Source of the DNA: Flectobacillus sp. BAB-3569
GTDB taxonomy: Bacteria > Bacteroidota > Bacteroidia > Cytophagales > Spirosomataceae
Direction: 5' to 3'
Assembly (NCBI RefSeq): GCF_002270355.1
Contig: NZ_NJFZ01000005.1
Location: 310,001 to 374,000, forward strand
Length of the DNA: 64,000 bases
Shown here: in pieces, positions 36,604 to 43,111 of the stretch
Layout of the letters: each line of letters opens with the position of its first letter
Position numbering within the stretch: position 1 is the first letter of the stretch
Translations under genes and position numbers: made by a program
Notes under the pieces: model-generated
Database searches by the model: none
Seen by the model: the letters and a program-made list of their open reading frames with translations, nothing else
What the model was told of the DNA's origin: nothing

Positions 36604-38952
36604 ATGGAAAATTCTGCTAATATTCAGGGAGAACACAATAATACATTCCAAGGAATCACAAATTCCACCATACATAATAGCGTCCATCATCATCACACCA
36701 AACCCAAACTACCTAAAGAATTAACGATACAGATGCCTACCGTTAATTTGGAGGATATTATTGGACGTGAAGAAGAAATAGCCGAGCTACATCAATCACT
36801 TTTTGAACATAAGCAAGTGGTATTGGTGAATGGCTTGGGTGGTATTGGCAAAACGACTTTGAGCCAAGCCTACCTGACAAAATACGCCGAACAATACCAA
36901 CATTTGGCATGGATAACGGTGGGCGGTACTTCTTTGGAAAGTGATTTTATCAATGCGGTGCTATTAGACAAAACCTTTGGGATTACAACCGAAGGTAAAG
37001 AAGTGACGGATATTTTTCATGAATTATTACATGATTTAAAATCTCTTGAAGCCAAACCCAATTTACTTATCCTCGATAATGCTGATGCTACTTTGAGCAG
37101 CTATTATGATAGACTCCCTCGGCAACCCCATTGGCATATATTGGTTACTTCTCGTGAACACATTGAAGGCTTTGAAAGCAAAGAACTTGGTTTTCTCGAA
37201 CCAGACAAAGCCCTTTTGCTCTTTCAAAAGCATTGCACAAGGATTACGGATGTTAAAGCCATTGAAACGCTTTTACATACCATTGATTACCATACGTTAA
37301 CGATTGAGATTTTAGCCAAAACAGCCCAATTACAGCGTCTGGACATAGACACTTTACAAAATGCGATTGAGAAAGACATCAGAGCAGGGGTTTATATCAA
37401 ACATAATAATGATAAAATAGACAAAGTGTATTCTTATCTTTCTTCTATTTTTGATTTGAGTAATGTAACGGATACAGAAGCTTGGCTACTCAAACAAATG
37501 GCTTGCTTACCTCCTGATTTTCATACGTATGATTTGATTAAAGAACTGATTTGTACGCCCGAAAGCGAGCAAGCGGAGCTTTTACCCGAAAGTATCGAAA
37601 GCTTAGTAGCCAAAGGCTGGCTATTGAAAAACCCCGAAGCCGATAGCTACAAAATGCACACCATCATAGCAGAAGTAAGCCGTAGGAAATTGGAAGTTGG
37701 GATAAATGATGTTGAAGTATTACTGGATAATGTAACCAATAAATTAGCAATAGACCAAACCAAAGATAATCCAGTTGATAAGTTTCAATGGGTTGAATTT
37801 GGTAAGGCATTGGACAATATTTTTGGAAAAGAACTTTTACCTAAAGTTTCACTACTACAAAATAATTTGGCAACCGTCCTTAAAGATTTAGGCGAATATG
37901 AAAAAGCCAAAATATTACTACAAAAAGCTTTGATTTCAGCAGAGAAAAACTTTGGTGAAGAGCATCCCACCACGGCAGTTCGTTACTCTAATTTGGCAAC
38001 CGTCCTTAAAGATTTAGGCGAATATGAAAAAGCCAAAATATTACTACAAAAAGCTTTGATTTCAGCAGAGAAAAACTTTGGTGAAGAGCATCCCACCACG
38101 GCAGTTAGTTACTCTAATTTGGCATTAGTCCTTAAAGCTTTAGGCGAATATGAAAAAGCCAAAATATTACTACAAAAAGCTTTGATTTCAGATGAGAAAA
38201 ACTTTGGTGAAGAGCATCCGAACACGGCAAGCACTTACTCTAATTTGGCATTAGTCCTTAAAGATTTAGGCGAATATGAAAAAGCCAAAATATTACTACA
38301 AAAAGCTTTGATTTCTGATGAGAAAAACTTTGGTGAAGAGCATCCAAACACGGCAAGAACTTACTCTAATTTGGCATTAGTCCTTCAAGATTTAGGCGAA
38401 TATGAAAAAGCCAAAATATTACTACAAAGAGCTTTGATTTCAGATGAGAAAAACTTTGGTGAAGAGCATCCCTCCACGGCAAGAACTTACTCTAATTTGG
38501 CATTAGTCCTTAAAGATTTAGGCGAATATGAAAAAGCCAAAATATTACTACAAAAAGCTTTGATTTCAGCAGAGAAAAACTTTGGTGAAGAGCATCCCTC
38601 CACGGCAAGTTTTTACTCTAATTTGGCAACCGTCCTTCAAGCTTTAGGCGAATATGAAAAAGCCAAAATATTACTACAAAAAGCTTTGATTTCAGATGAG
38701 AAAAACTTTGGTGAAGAGCATCCCACCACGGCAGTTCGTTACTCTAATTTGGCAATCGTCCTTAAAGATTTAGGCGAATATGAAAAAGCCATTACTTTGT
38801 TAGAAAAAGCTTATCAAGTCTTTTACAATCATCTAGGAGAACATCATCCTAATACAACAACCATTAAAAGTAATTTAGATTATGTTGTTCAAAAAAGTAA
38901 ACAAAAGCCAAGTAATTTTTTAGGTAAATTATTCAACTTTCTAAAATCATAA
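36604..38952 (+). CDS. STAND/NLR-like NB-ARC-TPR protein with N-terminal amyloid-like motif
   Basis: 782 residues. Residues 6-26 form an Asn/Gly/Gln-rich motif (Q8-G9, N12, F15-Q-G-I, N20-S, I23), followed by HHHH. The NB-ARC ATPase follows: GREEEIAEL (54), Walker A G77-LGGIG-K83-TT, Walker B LLILDNAD (154-161), sensor ILVTSRE (179-185), and an MHD-like M351-H-T. From residue 421 eight 42-residue TPRs (kinesin-light-chain type) run to 756; the first seven are nearly identical. The N-terminal motif recurs at the C-terminus of the next gene, three bases downstream. The architecture is that of an immune receptor that assembles and seeds an effector. Function is inferred, not shown. Confidence 0.85.
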   Translation: MENSANIQGEHNNTFQGITNSTIHNSVHHHHTKPKLPKELTIQMPTVNLEDIIGREEEIAELHQSLFEHKQVVLVNGLGGIGKTTLSQAYLTKYAEQYQHLAWITVGGTSLESDFINAVLLDKTFGITTEGKEVTDIFHELLHDLKSLEAKPNLLILDNADATLSSYYDRLPRQPHWHILVTSREHIEGFESKELGFLEPDKALLLFQKHCTRITDVKAIETLLHTIDYHTLTIEILAKTAQLQRLDIDTLQNAIEKDIRAGVYIKHNNDKIDKVYSYLSSIFDLSNVTDTEAWLLKQMACLPPDFHTYDLIKELICTPESEQAELLPESIESLVAKGWLLKNPEADSYKMHTIIAEVSRRKLEVGINDVEVLLDNVTNKLAIDQTKDNPVDKFQWVEFGKALDNIFGKELLPKVSLLQNNLATVLKDLGEYEKAKILLQKALISAEKNFGEEHPTTAVRYSNLATVLKDLGEYEKAKILLQKALISAEKNFGEEHPTTAVSYSNLALVLKALGEYEKAKILLQKALISDEKNFGEEHPNTASTYSNLALVLKDLGEYEKAKILLQKALISDEKNFGEEHPNTARTYSNLALVLQDLGEYEKAKILLQRALISDEKNFGEEHPSTARTYSNLALVLKDLGEYEKAKILLQKALISAEKNFGEEHPSTASFYSNLATVLQALGEYEKAKILLQKALISDEKNFGEEHPTTAVRYSNLAIVLKDLGEYEKAITLLEKAYQVFYNHLGEHHPNTTTIKSNLDYVVQKSKQKPSNFLGKLFNFLKS
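37864..38871 (+). repeat. Tandem array of eight 126-bp TPR-coding units
   Basis: Units start at 37864, 37990, 38116, 38242, 38368, 38494, 38620 and 38746. The first seven differ at only a few bases each; the eighth diverges in its second half. Differences cluster in codons after IS (A/D), after HP (T/N/S), after TA (V/S/R and R/S/T/F) and after NLA (T/L/I, then K/Q and D/A). Confidence 0.95.
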
Positions 38953-38955
38953 ATC

Positions 38956-39357
38956 ATGGAACCCATCACCACCACAGCTATTGCCAGTGTTGTCACGTAC
39001 TTGGCAGGAAAATTAAAAGAAAATCAATCAGTAAAAAGCTTTTTAGATGATTTTACAGAGGCTACTGTCAATTGGATACGTCCTATTTTTTTAAAAGAAG
39101 ATGGTACGGAGGAGAAAATTATTCAGAAACTCAAAGAAAATCCTGATAGTGCGACTAAACAGGAGGCTGTAAAAGTGGCTATTGTTTCAGAAATAGAAGA
39201 TAACCCAGCAGCAGAACAATTTCTATTAGAAATGGTAAAGGTAATAGCATCAAAAACAGGCAATACCAGCACCCAAACCAATACTATGACGGTAACAGGT
39301 GATGGTAACTATAGTTTTCAAGGAATCAGTAATTCGAACATCAACATTGGTAAATAG
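38956..39357 (+). CDS. Small helical putative effector with C-terminal amyloid-like motif
   Basis: 133 residues. The N-terminal ~95 residues are helical: a hydrophobic start (MEPITTTAIASVVTYLAGKL), FLDDFTEATVNWIRPIF, then IIQKLKENPDSATKQEAVKV and AAEQFLLEMVKVIAS. A short linker (about 100-110) leads to the terminal motif V113-TGDGN-x-SFQGI-x-NS-x-I-x-I-G132. This matches residues 7-24 of the adjacent NLR without gaps. The layout (helical domain, linker, C-terminal motif) is that of Bell-domain/HET-S-like membrane-active effectors paired with NLRs. Killing activity is inference. It shares an operon with the NLR and ends in a terminator at 39385. Confidence 0.75.
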   Translation: MEPITTTAIASVVTYLAGKLKENQSVKSFLDDFTEATVNWIRPIFLKEDGTEEKIIQKLKENPDSATKQEAVKVAIVSEIEDNPAAEQFLLEMVKVIASKTGNTSTQTNTMTVTGDGNYSFQGISNSNINIGK

Positions 39358-39384
39358 TTAACCATAGAAAATGGTTTAAAACAA

Positions 39385-39416
39385 AAAAGCCTTAAATCTT
39401 TCGACTTAAGGCTTTT
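39385..39416. terminator. Two-way terminator between the effector gene and tRNA-Asn
   Basis: AAAAGCCTTAA/TTAAGGCTTTT with a 10-base loop. On the plus strand it follows the effector gene. On the minus strand it lies 2 bases after the tRNA-Asn 3' end and is followed by a T-run. Confidence 0.85.
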
Positions 39417-39418
39417 AG

Positions 39419-39492
39419 CTCCCTCTCCTGGGCTCGAACCAGGGACCCCATGATTAACAGTCATGTGCTCTAACCGACTGAGCTAAGAAGGA
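39419..39492 (-). tRNA. tRNA-Asn (GUU)
   Basis: The minus strand folds as a cloverleaf of 74 nt without encoded CCA: acceptor TCCTTCT/AGAGGGA (one G-U pair), D-arm GCTC...GAGC, and anticodon stem CATGA/TCATG around loop CTGTTAA (anticodon GTT). The T-arm CCTGG-TTCGAGC-CCAGG completes it. It borders the defence-like island, so its 3' end is a possible integration point, but I found no duplicated tRNA end on the far side. Confidence 0.96.
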
Positions 39493-39658
39493 ATCTCTTT
39501 ACAATTTTGTGTTTCTTTGTTCCTGAATTGTGATGCAAAATTATGCGCTTTTTTGTTACTATGCAAGTGTTTTAAGCAAAAAAATTACAAAAAAACGCAC
39601 ACTTTTGTATTATTCCCTGATTTTCAAAAACTTATCTTGTAAACTTTTTTTTAAATTT

Positions 39659-40291
39659 TTATACCATCGGAACGTGAATGACCTTTTTGGTCTCGAAAAA
39701 CTCTTCTGTGAAGTATTCGTGTAGTTCGAATGTCTTCGTTTTTTTTCCTAATTCTTTTAATTCTTCACCCAAATCGCCACCTTTCAAATACAAAATCCCG
39801 TTTTTGAGCTTATTGTAGCAGTTGATGTTCACTTTGCCTTTTACCCATCCGTAAAATGGAGTAATACGTGTTACGGCACGACTCACGATAAAATCGTATT
39901 CGCCATCTACTTGCTCAGCACGGATTTGTTCGGCACGTACGTTTTCCAAACCTAGGGCGTTTGCTACTTCTGTTACGACTTTAATCTTCTTGCCTATGCT
40001 GTCAATCAAATGAAATTGGCAATGCGGAAACATAATCGCCAAAGGAATGCCCGGGAATCCACCGCCTGTACCTACGTCCAAAATTTCTGAGAAATCTTTG
40101 AAGTTGACAACCTTGGCAATACCCAATGAGTGAAGAATATGTTTTTCGTAGATATTCTCAATATCTTGGCGAGATACCACATTAATTTTTTCGTTCCACT
40201 CACGATATAATTCGCCCAATTGAGCAAACTGTGCTTTTTGCTTTTCGGTGAGCTGTGGAAAGTATTTTTCTATTAGTTTTGAATCGTTCAT
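39659..40291 (-). CDS. rsmG: 16S rRNA (guanine527-N7)-methyltransferase
   Basis: 210 residues, cytoplasmic class I methyltransferase. The SAM motif ILDVGTGGGFPGIPLAI, FHLIDSIGKKIKVV and the RsmG-specific DFIVSRAVTRI (usually VxSRAV) are visible. The N-terminal helix LTEKQKAQFAQLGELYREWN and NVVSRQDIENIYEKHILHSL are also diagnostic. It makes m7G527, which affects streptomycin sensitivity. It starts 37 bases after the glycosyltransferase gene ends and probably shares its transcript. Confidence 0.95.
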   Translation of the reverse strand: MNDSKLIEKYFPQLTEKQKAQFAQLGELYREWNEKINVVSRQDIENIYEKHILHSLGIAKVVNFKDFSEILDVGTGGGFPGIPLAIMFPHCQFHLIDSIGKKIKVVTEVANALGLENVRAEQIRAEQVDGEYDFIVSRAVTRITPFYGWVKGKVNINCYNKLKNGILYLKGGDLGEELKELGKKTKTFELHEYFTEEFFETKKVIHVPMV

Positions 40292-40327
40292 AATCGAAAA
40301 TATGGATAAATAAATTGGTAGGATAGA

Positions 40328-41449
40328 CTAACGCCAACGCATTTTCTTGCGCTTAGGCAGGGTATTGACCACGCCCATCACTACATAGTAAACTGTCATT
40401 AAAAAATCCCAATAGGGAATACTGTATGAAGATATGGTTCGGTCGAGACGTGTATTGATTTTACCTAAAACTACCCATTGAACAATCAATCGAAGCAGCC
40501 AAAATCCTAATACACAATATACTAGCTGACTAAATACTACCAAAGGTATTAATATGATAAAACTTAACCAAAATAATATCTGAGAGCTCGCTATTATCCC
40601 GAGCGTAAGTTTATGATTGGTTTTGTAATGCTTACTTACCGAAATATGTCGAGTCTTTTGGCGGTACCAATCTTGCCAGCTATGTTTTGGAATAGAATAC
40701 ATAAATGAGGCTTCGTCTAAACAAATAGCGGTATTCTGCTCGTTGGCTACGTCATTCATGAAGAGATCATCGTCACCACCCAAGATATTGGTATGTTTAG
40801 CAAATCCTCTGTTTTTGAAAAATAGAGATTTACGATACATCAAATTGCGTCCTACGCCCATATAAGGCATTCCGTATAGCGCCAATCCAAAATACTGAAC
40901 CGCCGTCAAAAGGGTTTCGTAGCGAATAAACTTATTCAGCGTAGTTTTTTCTGGAAAATAGGGTGAAAAACCTAAAACAATTTCTTTGCCTTTGGTTAAG
41001 CATGAAGCCATTGATTGAATCCAAGTGCTCGACTGAGGGCGACAATCGGCATCGGTCAGTAGAATTACATCGTACTTAGCTGATTTTATCCCCAAAGTCA
41101 ATGCATATTTTTTGGGAGATAAATGCTCTGGTGTTTCTTCTATTCGGATAAAACGGAGATGCTTGAAATTATGCGCTTCGGTCAGTAAAAAATCGTAAGT
41201 GCCATCATACGAGCGGTCATCTACGACGATAATTTCAAATTTGGGATACTCTTGTGTATCGAGCACAGGTAATAGCTCTTCGAGATTACGGATTTCGTTC
41301 CAACTACATACAATCACCGATACAGGAGGCAATGCCACCAAATCGCTGATAGGTGCTTCATATTGATTGATTTTATTGAAAACATTCAATATAAAATACA
41401 GTTGAATCCCAAGGGATAATAGGAACAAAATGAGTAAAAAAGGAACCAA
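40328..41449 (-). CDS. Membrane-associated family 2 glycosyltransferase
   Basis: The open frame extends upstream to a GTG at 41500, but a TTG/TATCTTTG promoter lies within that extension. I therefore prefer a later start, such as the TTG at 41449 (about 373 residues). An N-terminal membrane helix (FLLILFLLSLGIQLYFIL) precedes a GT-A domain: VSVIVCSWNE, IIVVDDRSYDGTYDF, the DxD-like LLTDADCRP, GGDDDLFMND and a QxxRW-type QDWYRQKTRH. Two to three C-terminal membrane helices follow. The lipid or polysaccharide product is unknown. It sits in front of rsmG, away from the polysaccharide cluster. Confidence 0.8.
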   Translation of the reverse strand: MVPFLLILFLLSLGIQLYFILNVFNKINQYEAPISDLVALPPVSVIVCSWNEIRNLEELLPVLDTQEYPKFEIIVVDDRSYDGTYDFLLTEAHNFKHLRFIRIEETPEHLSPKKYALTLGIKSAKYDVILLTDADCRPQSSTWIQSMASCLTKGKEIVLGFSPYFPEKTTLNKFIRYETLLTAVQYFGLALYGMPYMGVGRNLMYRKSLFFKNRGFAKHTNILGGDDDLFMNDVANEQNTAICLDEASFMYSIPKHSWQDWYRQKTRHISVSKHYKTNHKLTLGIIASSQILFWLSFIILIPLVVFSQLVYCVLGFWLLRLIVQWVVLGKINTRLDRTISSYSIPYWDFLMTVYYVVMGVVNTLPKRKKMRWR

Positions 41450-41477
41450 AGCGAACTGACTATTAAGTTTTAAAACG

Positions 41478-41506
41478 CAAAGATAGTGAATCCTTATCAC
41501 TGCAAT
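41478..41506 (-). promoter_or_regulatory. Promoter of the GT2-rsmG transcript
   Basis: The minus strand has ATTG (41506-41503) and TATCTTTG (41485-41478) separated by 17 bases, a good Bacteroidota match. Transcription would begin near 41472, inside the longest open frame of the GT gene. Confidence 0.55.
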
Positions 41507-41529
41507 GCTGATAAGTGCGTAGATTTTGG

Positions 41530-41537
41530 TAACTTTG
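41530..41537 (+). promoter_or_regulatory. Candidate -7 box (TAACTTTG) before tgt
   Basis: A full TAnnTTTG match about 80 bases before the tgt start; GCTG at 41507-41510 is a poor -33 box with a 19-base spacer. Confidence 0.4.
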
Positions 41538-41615
41538 CAGGCTTTTCGAAAAAGTAGAGTTGCTTAATTATGACCTACTTGTAAGATAGAGTTCATTTTA
41601 TTTTAGTACGAAAAT

Positions 41616-42749
41616 ATGACTTTTGACATACATAGCACCGACCCCAACAGCAAGGCTAGAGCAGGGGTGATTCATACCGACCACGGAGATATCCAAACGC
41701 CTATCTTTATGCCTGTGGGTACAGCAGGCTCAGTAAAGGCTGTTCATCAACGTGAATTAAAAGAAGATATTAAAGCCCAGATTATTTTGGGAAATACCTA
41801 CCATTTGTACCTACGTCCAGGTTTAGATGTACTAGAACGCGCAGGAGGTTTGCATAAATTTAATGGTTGGGATAGACCAATTTTGACGGACTCAGGTGGG
41901 TATCAGGTATATTCATTGGCGGGTACTGGTCGCAAAATCAAGGAAGAAGGGGTTACTTTCAAATCACATATTGATGGCTCAATTCATCATTTCACGCCTG
42001 AGCGTGTGATGGATATTCAGCGAAGTATCGGTGCCGATATCATCATGGCATTTGACGAATGTACGCCATACCCATGCGATTACACGTATGCACGTGAGTC
42101 GATGGAAATGACCCATCGTTGGCTCAAACGTTGTTGTGACCATTTTGATGCTACCGAACCAAAATACGGTTACAGCCAAACGCTTTTCCCTATTGTTCAA
42201 GGTAGTGTATACAAAGATTTACGTGTAAAATCTGCCGAGGTAATCGCTAGTTTTGAGCGTGAAGGTAATGCCATTGGAGGCTTGTCGGTAGGAGAACCTG
42301 CCGAAATGATGTACGAAACAACCGACATCGTAACAGATATTTTACCAAAAGATAAACCTCGTTATTTGATGGGTGTAGGTACGCCTGCCAATATCTTGGA
42401 AGGGATTGGCTTGGGTATCGATATGTTCGACTGTGTGATGCCTACTCGTAATGCTCGTAACGGTATGTTGTTTACAACAGAAGGTATTATCAATATCAAG
42501 AACGAGAAATGGAAGGATGACTATTCTCCGATTGATGCTGGTTTGGATAGCTATGTGAGTAACGCTTACACAAAAGCGTATTTGCGTCATTTGGTAAAAG
42601 CAGAAGAAATTTTGGGCGCCATGATTGCCAGTGTTCATAACCTGACGTTCTATTTATGGTTAGTTGGTCAAGCACGTGAGCATATCTTAGCAGGAACTTT
42701 CCGTGCATGGAAAGACCAAATGGTTGTAAAATTGATGCAAAGACTTTAG
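41616..42749 (+). CDS. tgt: tRNA-guanine (queuine) transglycosylase lacking zinc-ligand cysteines
   Basis: 377 residues. The TIM-barrel active site is complete: ILGNTYHLYLRPG, D92 in TDSGGYQVYSL, FDECTPYP, VQGSVYKDLR, GGLSVGE, and the nucleophile D272 in MFDCVMPTRNARNG. In Zymomonas-type enzymes C318, C320, C323 and H349 hold zinc; here the aligned residues are L310, S312, S315 and H341, so the three cysteines are gone. This seems to be a lineage trait of Bacteroidota Tgt rather than damage, but that is recollection. It exchanges guanine 34 for preQ1 in GUN tRNAs, which include the tRNA-Asn encoded nearby. Confidence 0.94.
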   Translation: MTFDIHSTDPNSKARAGVIHTDHGDIQTPIFMPVGTAGSVKAVHQRELKEDIKAQIILGNTYHLYLRPGLDVLERAGGLHKFNGWDRPILTDSGGYQVYSLAGTGRKIKEEGVTFKSHIDGSIHHFTPERVMDIQRSIGADIIMAFDECTPYPCDYTYARESMEMTHRWLKRCCDHFDATEPKYGYSQTLFPIVQGSVYKDLRVKSAEVIASFEREGNAIGGLSVGEPAEMMYETTDIVTDILPKDKPRYLMGVGTPANILEGIGLGIDMFDCVMPTRNARNGMLFTTEGIINIKNEKWKDDYSPIDAGLDSYVSNAYTKAYLRHLVKAEEILGAMIASVHNLTFYLWLVGQAREHILAGTFRAWKDQMVVKLMQRL

Positions 42750-42875
42750 GAGTGTAGAGTTTTGAGTTGGGAGTGCTGAGTTTTTTTAATTTCTATTGAG
42801 TGAATGGTGATTGAGTGGTTTAGTGATTATTTTAATAGAAACTCCATCAGTAAATATCATTCTGAAATATAGTAT

Positions 42876-42915
42876 CAAAAAAGCGGTCGAAAAACTAATT
42901 TCGACCGCTTTTTTG
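42876..42915. terminator. Bidirectional-type terminator after tgt
   Basis: A 17-bp perfect stem, CAAAAAAGCGGTCGAAA with TTTCGACCGCTTTTTTG, and a 6-base loop. It insulates the polysaccharide cluster from tgt. Confidence 0.92.
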
Positions 42916-43033
42916 GTGTTAATGAGTATTCTTCACTTCAATGTATCATAATTGCACTAACCAATATCTTCAAATTTTCAAATCATCACATTTTCAAATT
43001 ACCAAATTATCCTATAAAAATCAGTCGTAAACT

Positions 43034-43064
43034 TTATGAATTTCAAGGGATATTTTTACATTTG
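43034..43064 (+). promoter_or_regulatory. Candidate promoter of the polysaccharide cluster
   Basis: TATG (43035-43038, one mismatch to TTTG) and TACATTTG (43057-43064) are separated by 18 bases. The leader to the ATG at 43112 would be about 40 bases. This distance supports 43112 as the true start of the first gene. Confidence 0.5.
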
Positions 43065-43111
43065 TAAGGATAGAACTATATGTTAACCTCATATCCGTTA
43101 TTTTGTAGTAA

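Larger units (their letters stand above)
42750..43111. other. Intergenic region before the polysaccharide cluster
   Basis: About 360 bases. It contains a strong terminator (42876-42915), AT-rich text with repeated TTCAAAT words (42966-43010), and the promoter-like pair at 43034-43064. No gene seen. Confidence 0.6.

Noticed and set aside
37864-38871. CRISPR-like regular repeats
   Set aside because: The 126-bp periodicity is in frame and encodes TPR units without spacers; no CRISPR array or cas gene is present in the window.
39419-39492. att-site duplication of the tRNA-Asn 3' end across the island
   Set aside because: I looked for the tRNA 3' sequence near pnuC and the island's far border and did not find a second copy.
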